Assembly (NCBI GenBank): GCA_030490835.1
Contig: CM059975.1
Span: forward strand, 48,103,174-48,167,173
DNA: 64,000 nucleotides
From: Annona cherimola
Lineage: Eukaryota > Streptophyta > Magnoliopsida > Magnoliales > Annonaceae
Reading direction: 5' to 3'
Part shown: positions 10,690 to 23,112 of the stretch, in pieces
How positions within the stretch are numbered: the first letter of the stretch is position 1
How the letters are laid out: each line of letters starts with the position of its first letter
Notes under the pieces: generated by a model
What the model was told of the DNA's origin: nothing
The model's input: the letters and a program-made list of their open reading frames with translations, nothing else
The model's database searches: none
Made by a program: the position numbers and the translations under genes

Positions 10690-13600
10690 AACCCTGACCT
10701 AAGTAGGAATCATATATATGCACTTGAATGATTTATGTATGAATGGTATATTCATAAATGAATTATTTGCAGTTTTTATGATTTGTTGCAATTAGGTCAG
10801 TAGTTATGAATGTTGTTTAAATTTATCAATTTAAGACAATTTGGATTAATATGATTGAAGAAAAACAATGAGGATGGATAAATATTAGTATACCATGAAA
10901 AATTTATTAAATTCCATAATGTAACTAATGGAGATTAGGAGGCTAATTATGGAGCCAAGTCGAGAAAATATTGAAAAATTCATAACTTGATGGCCTTAAG
11001 ACGGATTAAGGTGAAAATTGAGGGGGAAGCACATAATTTCGTGCTTAATCACATGGGAAAATTATATTTTGAAAATTTTGATGATAATTGATCATCACCT
11101 TCCAAAATTTAAAACGACCATAACTTGAGCTAGAAAGATTGGATTGAGATGAAATTTGAAAAGAGTGGCTAAAATTATGAGATCAAGGATATGAAAGGCT
11201 TTGATCATGCAAATAATGTTGGGATTAAGCTTGCACAAAATTGGGATTAATGATTTTGACATCTCAAAAAGTGATTAGCATAAATTGGGATTTATGTTAA
11301 AAATGAGTAAAATAATCAAATGAATAAAGACGAATTTGAGGTGTCAAAAGGAGGTAAATTGTAGGATATTTTATGAATTACTAAAAATGAAGAAAATCCC
11401 TACAATTATCTCATAAATAAATGCTAAATTAAATAGCTTAAAGGAGCATAGATGATGTGGCAGCTATGGACGTCCAAACAGCCCATGAAATGGGATTTTG
11501 TGAAATATTTTTTAATAAAATATATGTCTGAAGTCAGCTAGGAGTTAATGAGGATAAATGTGCATTAAATTAAAGTGAAAATTTGTGATTAAAGTGGCAG
11601 ATCTGGACCGTTGAGAGAAAAGAAAAAAATGGACAACAAGATATCACATAGGTGATGTGGACGGGTTAGCAGCTTTACGATATTTTTTAATTTTTTTAAT
11701 TATGCTAAAATGACCCTAAGTGATCTACATATCTAGATAATTAAGTGACTAATTAATTAAAGCTGCACCATGGTAAAAATTGTCAAGGATAGCTGCTGAA
11801 AAGGGACTTGTACTGGTACATCAGAAATGGAGCAGAAAATGAGAACCGTTCAAACAGCCAAAAATGTAATTTTTTTAAATTTTAAAAAATTCTAAATGCA
11901 TTCCTAATTAGCCTATGTATTAGGGTATATAAATTTGCATTAAAATCGTTTTTAAAAAATAGAAAACAACAGCTACATGGAACGTGATCTGGAGGACAAA
12001 TTTGTGATGTTTAATGCTTTGGATAATTACTAAATTTTTAATAAATAAAAATATAATTTAAATGGACCAAAAATTGCCATGTCAGCTAAGGAGATAAAAA
12101 TGCATTAAAATAATCACAAGCGATGTGGCAAGTGGGGTCCACTAGCTGGAAAATTCTAGCTACTACACAAGGGGGGGACGTCCATATGCAAGGGGTGATA
12201 AGTTAAAAAAAAATTCAAGGATTTTGGAGCTCCCTTTTCCAGCAATGCACGTTCCCTCTCCCATCACCTTTCAAGCTAGATTGAGAAGTGGAGTTTAAGT
12301 GCTATTCAATCCAAGTAAGTATATGTTTGAGTTTGAATGATTTCAATCTAGTGTTTCTAACTCAATTTATGAGATGTAAATATGATTGATAATGAATTCT
12401 TAAATGAGGATTTATGATGCTCTTAATTAGGATATTTAATGGGAATTTAATAGCAAGTATGCAATTAAGAGTTTAGATGAAAGAAGAGAGTGATTAGTGT
12501 TAAGTATGAGATTATAAACTAGCTTAAACTTGCTGAAATTTTTGTGTGATGTTGCTGTTTTATTAAGTTGATATGATTACATTATAATTCATGTTTAGAT
12601 ATTGATTACATGTTGAATTTAGCATGATTTATGAATTTTAAAAGAAAGGCTAGTTAGGATTACTCTTAAGACCCGAATTTTGTGTTTAAATGTTGAAAAT
12701 GATACATGAAGTAATTCAAATAAATTATGGATGGATTGTAGGGTAAAATAACCTAAATGTAGGGTAATTTGGATGTGAAAAGGGGCTTAGCATGGACTTC
12801 CCAAAAATCAGATTTTTAAAGGGTTGAAAAGTGGACGTCCAAAGTGTTGTAGAATGGGTACCCTACATGTATAAAAAGTTGCTGTTTTGTAAGCAAACTA
12901 TACATGGATTTTAAATATGTGAAAATACTCTGAATTTGGGTTAAGAAAAGTGAGATTAATTTCTGTAATCAAATGGTTAAAAATCTGTTTAGATTGGAGT
13001 ATCAAAAGAGACGTTTCAAGTGTAAAAATTGGTTCCCAAAGTTGCTGTTTTTGGAACCCTAAAATTAGTGGATTAAAAATCTGTGAAAATACACTCAATA
13101 AGTGTTAATTGAGGTATATAATTATGCTGAATTAGAAGCCACATTGCTGATTTGAAAAATTTTAAGGAAAACATGAATTATGTGTTGAGAAATTAACACA
13201 TGTAAAGTAATGAGATTGATAAAATGATAAATAAGCAATGTGAAATGCTAAAATGAAAAAATGTATAAAAATGTGATGGAAAAACGTGAAATCTATTGAT
13301 GTTAAGATAATCTCAAAATTTGAGATTAATATATAACAATTAAATGTGTGATGTAATGAATGGTGGATACATAAGTATGTTATGTACGTATACCCGACTT
13401 GGGAATTAAGCGGGCTATGAATATTTATGAAAATGGGTTGGAAAACTAAAGTGAATGTAAGAAAATAAAATTTACATGAATACTATGTTATTCTTTCACA
13501 GGCAAAGGAAAAGAAAAAGTGGATTCAAAAAGCTCTCACTAACAAGGTAAGCAAGCCAATTTTCTAAATAAATTTTTTATTACTTAAATTACTTTGAAAT

Positions 13601-13817
13601 TATTGTAAATGATATTTTAACTGCTTTTATTGGATTAGAAAATATTATTTGAAATTTATTTCTAAATTCTTTAAGGATGGTCATTCCTTAGTTCATTATG
13701 TATTGATAACTGATTTATATAATTATTTTGTTAAATATGAAAATTTCTGTTTTATGGAATTATGGAAGAAAAATCATGCTAGCATGTCATGGATAAATTT
13801 ATGTGCACACAGCATAA
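10685..13817 (+). repeat. TekA 3' LTR (D), segment 1
   Basis: Starts TGTGAAACCCTGACCTAAGTAGG after the polypurine tract. No coding potential; the short ORFs are AT-rich noise. It is interrupted at 13817 by the solo Cop LTR (target cataa) and continues at 15520-15940 and 22005-22388. The three segments together give about 3.9 kb. It lacks the ACAGAC/GTCTGT hairpin array seen in LTR C and in the solo Tek LTRs. Confidence 0.88.
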
Positions 13818-15519
13818 TGTTGGTCCCGAGTTAATGGCAAAACCCATGAGGGGAGGGGTGAATTGGGTTCTTATAAAATTCTTCGGTAAATTAAAACTTA
13901 ACCCCTTGAAAGCTTAATCCCCTTGATTAAAACAAATAGAGAGCAATGAAATAGTGAAGGCAATAAGGTAAACAGTAGGCAAGATTTATAGTGGTTCGGG
14001 CAACCTCTCCCTACTCCACTCTTCCAAGCTCACACACCGTTGTGACTTGGGTTCCACTATGTATTCCGCGAATACACTTAGAGACTCCGCTCTCTTCTAG
14101 ATTTCAGCTCTAGGGGGCATTCACAAACAGAGCCTATGCTCTCTTCTAGATTCTAGCTCTAGGCGGCTTGTACACTTGATACAAGTAGGTGATGAGTTCA
14201 ACTCCAACCACAACTCTACTTGCAACGTCTTGGTTTGTTACAATACACTCAAACCAAGACCAATAACAAAGAGTAATGAAAATAAGGAAGATCTACACTT
14301 TACATAGTTGTGTAGGCAAGATTGAGCTTGAGGAAGAACTTGTAAAAGCAACCGGTTGTATGTCGTTGAAGCTACTTGCAACTTGAAGCTCTTTCTTCCT
14401 TTGAAAATGTATAGATCACTCAAATTTAGAGAAAAGCAAATGGGAGCTCTTGTTTGCACTTCTTTTCTCTCTTTAGACAATGTAGTGTATGTATTCTTAT
14501 TTGCTTGAGTGTCTATTTATATAATGGTGAAGATTTGAACGTTATAGAAGTAGTTGGCGCGCAATAAATGTTCCAACGTTCAAAAATTCGAACGTTGGTT
14601 CCCCAAGTCGCAGGTGGAGTCGACTTCGTCTGCGACTTGGCTTCCCAAGTCATAACTGGAGTCGACTTCGTTTGCGACTTCAGTTCCAAGTCTGAGATTA
14701 GGTCGATTTGGTTTCAGACTTGACCTCAAGTCGATCTTAGAGTCGACTTGGGTTGCGACTTGACCTGTTCTTGTGCTGAAATTTGTTTGGTCCTTGCTTG
14801 ATTTCTTCTAGCTTGCTTAGCTTTCCTTATTGAATCATTTACTTCTGAAATGGCTTCTAATAATTGCAAAACTCCTTGAAGAACTTGACTTAGTTGCTTT
14901 TCATAGTGGTCTTCATGACTTGAACTTCTTCATCTTCAACTACGTTCGAAGCTGTGCCTTGGACTTGAGAGACTTGAGTTGATAGTGAGCTTATACCCTT
15001 GATTTGGATTTGAAAAATCCCAAGTTGATCTTGAAAATGAGCTTGAGTTTGTATTTTGGACATTGAAGAACTCAAGTCGATCTCGGGGTCGACTTCATCT
15101 GCGACTTCACCCAAGTCGCACCTGCAGTCGACTTCGTCTGCGACTTCGGCATTTTTGTGCCCCAAAATCAGCTCTGGAGTGTTTTTCCCATCTCAAGTCA
15201 ATGTTGGAGTCGACTTCGTTTGCGACTTGGCTACCCAAGTCGCAAGTGGAGTCGACTTGGCCTGCGACTTCACCTGCTTTTCTTTCCATTTTGAATTTTG
15301 CTGTGTGGTCTATTTTGGAGTCGAATATGGAGTCGCCTTTGGGATCGACTTCACCCTAAGTCGAAGTCCAAGTCGACTTGGATATCGACTTGGCTAATTC
15401 ATTCCTTAAATCATTAAGCAAAATCATCAGTAATCACCTTATACTCAATTTTAATTTTGTTAATCATCAAAACTCATGCTTTGGTCAATTTTGTTTTGCT
15501 TTAAAGATTGTTTCCAACA
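13818..15519 (-). mobile_element. Solo Cop LTR inside TekA 3' LTR
   Basis: Plus-strand ends are tgttggtcccgag (13818) and ttccaaca (15519). Perfect 5-bp TSD cataa at 13813-13817 and 15520-15524. Length 1,702 bp. A TATA-like TATAAATAG lies on the minus strand at 14513-14521. GTCGAC palindrome units are at 14605-14765 and 15074-15395. A duplicated 'ctcttctagattctagctctagg' block sits at about 14090-14165. Overlapping ORFs on both strands at 14890-15397 arise from the palindromes and are not genes. Confidence 0.96.
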
Positions 15520-15940
15520 CATAAGGTCTACCTTAAAGGTATAAGTGGACCAATTGTCCCCCTTTGGTGTGATCGAGTCACTCAAATAGGCCAAGGGCCA
15601 GCGGCGCCTCCCGGAATGGGAGAAGATGAGGACGGATGGTCGCCTAGCTAGCTTCCATCCTAAGGGATCATAATGCATTCATCACATTGTCATGATATAA
15701 CCCCAAGGGGGGTATAATGTTGCTTTCCATAATGATCATAAATAAAAGGTTACAGCTCCACAAGTAGTTGATCACTTGATAAGTGTCTCTACTGAATGGG
15801 GAGGAACGCTTTTGATAAAAACGTTGCTTTTGAAATAAATTGGCTGAAAATATAAATAAATCTTTCTTATTGAGTGTACGACTCACATTTGTTTTCCAAA
15901 CCCATAGACAAGTGAAAAAAATGACAGATATGAGGAGCAC
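15520..15940 (+). repeat. TekA 3' LTR (D), segment 2
   Basis: Continuation of D after the solo Cop LTR. It contains 'gatggtcgcctagctagc', also found in LTR B. It ends at agcac (15936-15940), the left TSD of the solo Tek LTR. Confidence 0.85.
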
Positions 15941-18900
15941 TGTGGCGCCCCAAACCGAGACGTCACTTCCTTACCTCAAGACCTTATCAATTGGTAAATG
16001 TGAATCAGGATTGTTGCCCTGATCACGCGGCGGGTTCTTAATTGGATCTCGTCCAAATTTTTTTCTTTTCAATTTATTCATCAATCGCTGCTTTACAATC
16101 AACATCATACATCATACAAGCGGCAATACACTAGTAATAAATTTTATCATCTCATTCATAGCATCTCTTCATACTTTTCTACAATGACATTTACATTTCC
16201 ACACATACATACATTCAATCATTAAATCACATAAGACTTATAATTATAAATAAGTTCATATACATCAACATACCTTAGCACTTCAAACCATGCTATCCCA
16301 TTTCTTGTAGTCCGCTTGGCTACCATCACGTACCTTTCTTCTCTTGCTTAGGTTCGCAACCTCTTGAGTTTCCCGGTACCTGTCTAAGGTTTGGGAAAAT
16401 AAAACGTGAGTGATAACTCAGTAAGCAAGCATTTTATCATTAGGGCAAGACTTCCTTGAAAACCTTTTCATACATATCTTGAACACCTTTTTCATGAGGA
16501 CATTTATATGTACTAAAATATTATCATGAAATCCTTATTCAAAAGGACAGTTTCATGTCCTTACACATTATTATAAAACATTATTCTTAAAATCATTTAC
16601 AAGCCACGTGTGGGCTTATTAAGACAAAACTTATACGTTTTACCCTCTTTAATTAATTTCCTTTAGTCTTATATGAACATTTCTAATGTTCAAAGTCATT
16701 TATATAAAATCATCTTTCATTAGTGGACATTTTACGTCCAAAATATTTTTTCCTCATAACTCCTTTTTAGAGAAGGACATTATCATGTCCTAAAAACATC
16801 ACATATAAGCTTTTCTCGGCAAAGGACATTTCTACGTCCAAAAAAAATATTTTTCATCTTAAATTCCTTTAGCTAAGAGACATTTGATGTCTCAAAATAT
16901 TTTTGACATATCTTTTATTTTTAGCAATGGACATCCATATGTCCTAAAACACTTTTCCATTTAAGCCTTTTGGAAATGGACATTCTCATGTCCAGAACCA
17001 AGTTTGACATAAATCTTTTTCATAATCCCCATCTTAGGGCTTGTTTATAGCAAACAAGGCAATTAAAATACATAACCGATTTTCATAAATACATTTTCAT
17101 AAAAAAAACATTTCTTTTCATCTTTATTATTTATACTTTTGTGTAAAACATCCTATTTTTAGGGTAACCATGTCATAAAAATCCCTTTAGGATATCTTTT
17201 ATAAAATACGGTTTCATGTCCCAATTTTTGGGCTTTTCAAAAGCAAACATAAGCAAATGCATTTCTCTCCATCTAATAGTGACACTTAGCAAGTGATCAC
17301 TCTACCTTTTGGAAGAGAATCCTTAATAGCACACTAACTAGGTGACTGTTTTCTTCATCCTGCTACCATCTCAGGGAGGGCGCCGCTGGCCTCCTACCAT
17401 CCCTTAGCGACTTGGCCATATGTAGAGTGGGCCCCGGCCATCCCGACCATGCTCTACAATCAGCCTATTCCTTATATTAGTGCACCATACATTATCCTGA
17501 CGAACCGCAGTCTGTTTGGTTCAAAGAACCACAGACCGCAGCCCGTGTCCTTTTTAAATCGGGATCACAAACCGCAGTCTGCATCCATACTCAAAAAAGA
17601 TTATAGACCGAAGTCTATATTTTTAAAAATTATTTTTGAAAACACATCACAGATCGCAGTCCGTGTCAACTTGTAAAGCGAGCGCACCCACTTTAAACAA
17701 GTCGCCATTTGAAATCCAATGTTAGGATGACCTTCCATGAATTCTTTTAGAAATATTTTGAGTAAAATATTTTGATAAACATTTAAAATGTTTGAGAAAC
17801 AATACATATTAAAAACCCTTATAATAAAAGAAATTCAAAACTTTTAGATTTTTATAGATAAACCACATATTTCTCTAATATTTTCTTAGTTTCCATTTCA
17901 AGGCCTTTTGCTTACAAAAGTTATGCAATTATACCATCCCCTTCTCCACAACCCAAAAATTATATTATTGTCCACATATCTATTATACTATTGTTTACAT
18001 AAAGGGGAATTGCATTGTCTTTTGCATGTCATTTAGCAACCTGAAATTAAACCATTTTATGAAATCACTTATTAGGTTAGTCATCCTTAAATCTCTTTCA
18101 ACAATATTCGTATAAACATTTTTGAAGACATTTTCATCATAGATTTCCTTATCTAAAGGAAATCAAAACTTTTCGAATATCATTTCAAGACATACGGGCT
18201 ATGTCCAAATTATCATTTATAATTAAATATCTTGACATAGAAAATTATTATTTTTTTATAATCTTAATCATTTATCATAAAACATCATAAGAGAAATTCA
18301 AAAGTTATTCACATTTGTTGTTTTGTGAAAAAGGGAAAAATTCTCTTTTTCATATAAAATACTTTTGAAACAACATCATAAAGAACTTGCTTACTTAAAA
18401 GCAAATTCCTTAAAAACATCAACATAAAACATAAAATTCCTTTAAAATTATATTCATGGAGAACTTGCTTACTTATAAGCAATTTCTCAAATCTATTAAC
18501 ATAAAGCATTCCCAACATCAGCAACACTTGAGATAAATTATTTATCTCAAACAGTGTTGCTTGCTTCCCATGAAACAAATCTTAAGGCTTTTTATAAAAG
18601 CTGTCATTTTCCAAAACTTATGCTTGCCCACTTGTAAAACATTCATATAAACATCGACATATCATCATTTCATCACATAAGGAAAAATCAGTAATTTGAA
18701 AAGTTCGCTTGCTTACCTGAGATCGCCATAATCTCTTTTCCTTCCATTCTTTTCCTTGCCTAAATGAAAATAATTTGATTTTTTTCTTATATTTCTTTTC
18801 CTTGCATTCCATTTAGTTTTCCAACCCATTTTCATTAACATATATCCTTCATTTGTCTTCTCAAGTCATTAAACATAATAGCACATTTTTATACATTTCA

Positions 18901-21900
18901 TTGGCTAACACATAACATATATAGCCCCATAAATAGGGTATCCATTCAAACATATAAAATTCATCCATTAATAATCATATATAGGTTTATTAACCTTCAT
19001 TTACCACTTTTCACATTTTTTTCAAAAATTCATACATCGGTGCCCGTTCCGAGCGCCCGTTATGACCTTAGGCTTCGTTACATAATTCCAAAATTGGAAA
19101 TTAACCTCCTGAAGTGCTAAACAGATATATATTTATGAAATATATCATATTTTCATACATTTTTGCACAAAATCATATTCTACATGTCATTTATCATCCT
19201 TGCATGTCCATTCCTTCACATATGCCCTTTTCGCAACATATTCATAAGATATTTCATAAACTTTTCTAAGGCAGAAATTTAATCCAAATTTCAATGATTT
19301 AATTACCCTTAATTACCACTTAATTTAGGGTATTTTTATGGGGTTTAAATCCACTTGCCATAGATTTCCAAAACAGCTAGTTTGGAACCCATTATTCACC
19401 CGTTTAACGTGTTTTTTGACACATAACCTTAGGAAATTATATAAATTCGAAATTTCAGCATATAATCCCTCTTTTATTAATCCATATTTAAGGATTTAAT
19501 ACATAGATCAATTTAGATCATTTCTACATAGGTTTCATATTTCGTTTTGATTTTTTCCTTCAACTATCCACATATGCTGAAATCAGGCGTACTGAAATCT
19601 CAAAATATTGAATTAATATCAAATAAAGTATTTTTGATCTAAAATTTGTATAATACCTTAATTAATACATTATTTAACCAAAATAAATATTTCCAGCACG
19701 AAATATTCATTATTTCTATTTATTTTGGTATTTTTACTCTGCTGGACAGCAGCATCCCTTTTCAAACAGCTTGAATCACGTAAATTATGGGGTATATTTA
19801 TACCCATTAAAACCTAATTTTTATTTTTTTCCTATGATTCTAAATATTTTTAATATATCCTTTAAATATTTCAGAACAAAATTCCTTGTATAAAAATTAC
19901 TAAAAATCATTTAGTGCCGCTGATCCTGACACCCGTTCAAACCTGTTCAGGTTGATTTTCTCGGATTTTTAATTTCCAATATTATTATCCTTTTGAGATG
20001 AAAATTTGGTAATTCCTTAATCATAAAATCATGAGTATTCAATCAAATTTTCATGATAAAATTCGTTCATTTAATTTTTCTTTCCTAGTTCAGATTTACT
20101 ACACTTAAGTGTAGATTAGATGATATGGGTTGATTAATCCCCAAATTAAACTTTATAAATCAACTTATATAATTCATTTAATTATGAATCATCATATAAT
20201 CAATATTAAGAATCAAAACAGAAACATCACATAGGATTTAAGAAAATTCTATCCATGATTTTCAACCCATAATCAAGGGTATACTTACTTGGAATTGAAT
20301 CAAACTTGAACTCCATTTTTCCTAGCTTGGTTCCTCTTCTTTCTTCCCATTTTTCCTTCTCTTTTTCTTCCTCTTTTCTCCCCCTCAAGTTTCTGGAAAA
20401 CGGACGTGCATTGCTGGAAATTTTAGTGGGTTTTTCCCTTTGACTTTTCTCTATCTCATCCCCTTAAACCATATGGACGTGTACTTGGAGCAAAAGCTGG
20501 ATTTTCAAGCTTGTGGGCCCCACTTTTTTTCTTTATTTAAAGCATGATTAATATATTCTTATCCCCTATTGCTGAAATGGAAAAATTTGGGCCATTTAAA
20601 TTAACAAATTATTTTTAATAAATCCATTAGAATCCACATCATTAATGGAAAAAATCTGTCCATATATTGCAACGTCCATTTCAGCTGCTGTTTGCCAATT
20701 TTTTCCACAAATTATTACTTTAATTTATGGATAATTAACTACCCTAGGTAGTAGCCTAATTAGGGGACCATTTATCTTATTAAAAAAAATTATAAAAAAT
20801 CAGATAATGCAGCATGATTGTCCACATCTCTTGCTGTCCATTTTGTGTCCGTGCAATCACGTCCACATCAGTTGCCCCTTTTTGCAATTTTTCTACAAAA
20901 TTACAGCTTTAATTTAATGTATGAGTAATCACCCTATCTAGGAGATAATTTAAGGGTCAAATTAGCTATTAAAAAAATTAATAAAAAATCCAAAAGCTGC
21001 CTCTACCGTAACCTCTCTCTTGCTCCATAATGTTGTCCACTTGGTGGGGTCCACTTATCATGGACTTTTTGGAACTTTCTTGGCACAAAAATCATCCCAA
21101 ATTTTGTCCCCTATTCACCCTAGCTTCCTTGGTCATTAAAATTCACATTTTCCATTTTTTTAAAATTTAAAAATCCCATGCAATAGCCCCCTTTCACGTC
21201 CATATGTGGGCCACCTACATTGTCTCACTTGAGCTAGCTCATTAGCTCCTTAATTATATCATTAATCACTTGATTTAATTATGGATTATGTAATTTTAAA
21301 TAATCCATAAAATCCACTTGTCATTATCTCCTTTTGCCATGTCATTTATGTCATTAATCATATAGTTAAGTACCTTACTTTAACGTAAACACAAGCTTAC
21401 ATTTTTTGTGCACAAAAATCAATAAGTATATATCCATTTTCGTGCAACCTATATCCCATCATCATTTTATTAATCCAAGCCTCTCATTTCATAGATCTCA
21501 TAATTTTAACCGTTCATTTTAAATTTCATCTCAATCCGACTTTTATAGCTCAAGTTATGATCATTTGAATGTTTTAACAGTGATGATCAATTTTCACCCT
21601 AATTTCATCCTTATTTTCATAATCCATCATTTCCATAATATTAATAACAAAATTATGTACTTATCTTTCAATTTTCGTCTTAATCCGCCTTCCCGGCATC
21701 GAGTTATGCATTTTCTAGCATTTGCCACCTTAATCCCATAATTATCAACATAATCTCCATTAATTAAACCATAATACGTGAGGTAATTATCCTCATATAA
21801 TTACATTTTCTAATCCTCATTAAGCCTCTTTAATCACATTGACCCATATCGGCTTATATTGATCATTCATAATCACTTGCCCTAATTGCAATAAATCATC

Positions 21901-22004
21901 AATATTGCTTAGAAAAATCATTCATAATTCACCTAAATCATATATGATTCATATGTATATGCCAAATGCATATACATAAGCGTTACTTGGGTCTGGGTAT
22001 CACA
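15941..22004 (-). mobile_element. Solo Tek LTR, 6,064 bp, inside TekA 3' LTR
   Basis: The plus strand starts tgtggcgcccc (15941) and ends ggtatcaca (22004); read on the minus strand it is TGTGATACCCAGACCC...GGGGCGCCACA. The TSD agcac is perfect (15936-15940 and 22005-22009). It is colinear with the interrupted LTR E and contains, on the minus strand, the UNCG-type hairpin array (17500-17665) and the GGACAT palindrome array (16490-16990). A pyrimidine-rich block lies at 20325-20395. Two LTRs and an internal region must once have been present; only one LTR remains. LTRs of 6 kb are at the top of the range I know for plants. Confidence 0.95.
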
Positions 22005-22388
22005 AGCACAAACTGAGCTTGAAGAAATGTGAAGATCCTATGAACTTTAGAATGTGTTGGTTGTAGTTAAAGGAATGTAATGAACTTAATGATTTATGAT
22101 ATATGTGATGATTTGTATTTTATAGACATATAAATTATGGATGATAGACGTGTTTATGAAAGTTTATGATTTTATGAGAAATGTACTATGTAACCTAGGT
22201 CAGAGATGACATGGAAGATGATTTGATGGGAAAATTGTATGGAATCAATTAGTAATAAGCTGTAAATAATCGGATAAATATCTGTTAAATCTCGCCGTGT
22301 GAGAGGGCAACAATCCTGATCACGTTTACCAGTTAATAACGATCCCGAGGTAAGGCTCAGGATGTGATGCTCGGGTTGGGGCGCCACA
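22005..22388 (+). repeat. TekA 3' LTR (D), segment 3 and LTR end
   Basis: Resumes D after the solo Tek LTR and ends with GATGCTCGGGTTGGGGCGCCACA at 22388. The next bases, aatcc, would be the right TSD of TekA; the left copy is not visible. Confidence 0.85.
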
Positions 22389-22460
22389 AATCCTGATTCA
22401 CATTTACCAATCGATGAGGTCTTGGAGTAAGGATGTGACATCTTGGGTTGGGACACCACA
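22389..22460 (+). repeat. 72-bp tail of another Tek LTR
   Basis: The segment repeats the last part of a Tek LTR (aatcctgattcacatttaccaatcg ... gggttgggacaccaca) directly after the end of LTR D. The simplest reading is that TekA inserted at an aatcc site close to the 3' end of an older Tek LTR, whose end at 22460 borders the CopA pol fragment. A local tandem duplication of the LTR end is possible. Confidence 0.65.
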
Positions 22461-23112
22461 AACCTATTGAACAAAAACTATATAGAAGAATGATAGGTTC
22501 CTTATTATATTTGACTGCTTCTAAACCGGATATTTTGTTTGGTGTTTGTATGTGTTCAAGATTCCAATCATGTCTAAAAGAATCACATCTATTAGTTGTA
22601 AAAAGAATTTTTAGATATTTGATCAAAACCACTAATCTAGGGTTGTGGTATCTAAAGGGTCAACATTTGATCTAATTGGCTACTCGGATACGGATTTTGC
22701 CGGTTACAAAATAGATAGAAAAAGCACTAGCGGAACATGTCATTTTTTTGGAAACAGGTTGGTTTCGTGGTTTTTAAGAAAATAAACTAGTGTTGCTCTA
22801 TCTACTACAGAAGCCGAATACATTGCCGCCGGGAGTTGTTGTGCCCAATTACTTTGGATGAAACAACAACTTAAGGATTATGGTATTGATTATCTTGACA
22901 TTCCAATTAGATGTAATAATACAAGTGTTATCTGTTTGACTAAAAATCTTGTGTTGCTTTCTATAACAAATCATATAGATGTAAGACATCATTTCAATCT
23001 GGAACATATTGAAAATCATGACATTTTTCTAAAGTATGTCAAAAACTGAAGACCAAATTGCTAATATTTTCACCAAACAATTAGCAAATGAACCATTCTT
23101 CAAGATTAGAAA
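22461..23112 (+). pseudogene. pol: CopA RT C-terminus and RNase H, truncated
   Basis: Starts abruptly in the RT thumb region ([24 protein letters not shown]), homologous to CopB residues after the YVDD motif. A one-base loss near 22665 shifts frame before the RNase H motif with Ser-Asp-Thr-Asp-Phe. The domain continues with STTEAEYIAAGSCCAQLLW (Glu) and CNNTSVICLTKN, where the usual catalytic Asp of CDNT is Asn. A TAA lies in the LRK*TS stretch near 22782 and another frame break near 23043. The last codons lie beyond the solo Tek LTR, ending at the stop 27071-27073. Confidence 0.88.

Larger units (their letters stand above)
4020..22388 (+). mobile_element. TekA: degraded Ty3/gypsy (Del/Tekay-like) element with nested insertions
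   Basis: Gag, protease, RT, RNase H and integrase follow in the gypsy order from 4020 to 10689. A polypurine tract (10672-10684) and a 3' LTR that starts TGTGAAACCC at 10685 come next. The 3' LTR is interrupted twice and ends GGGGCGCCACA at 22388. The integrase C-terminus with an ATWE-containing chromodomain-like end points to the Del/Tekay chromovirus branch (from memory of the family). No PBS or matching 5' LTR is visible. Every protein region carries stops or frameshifts, so the copy cannot act alone. Confidence 0.85.

Noticed and set aside
16490..16990. Regular palindromic repeats with spacers, CRISPR-like at first sight
   Set aside because: Repeats are short, variable and lie inside a plant LTR; spacers are homologous between copies, and there are no cas genes.
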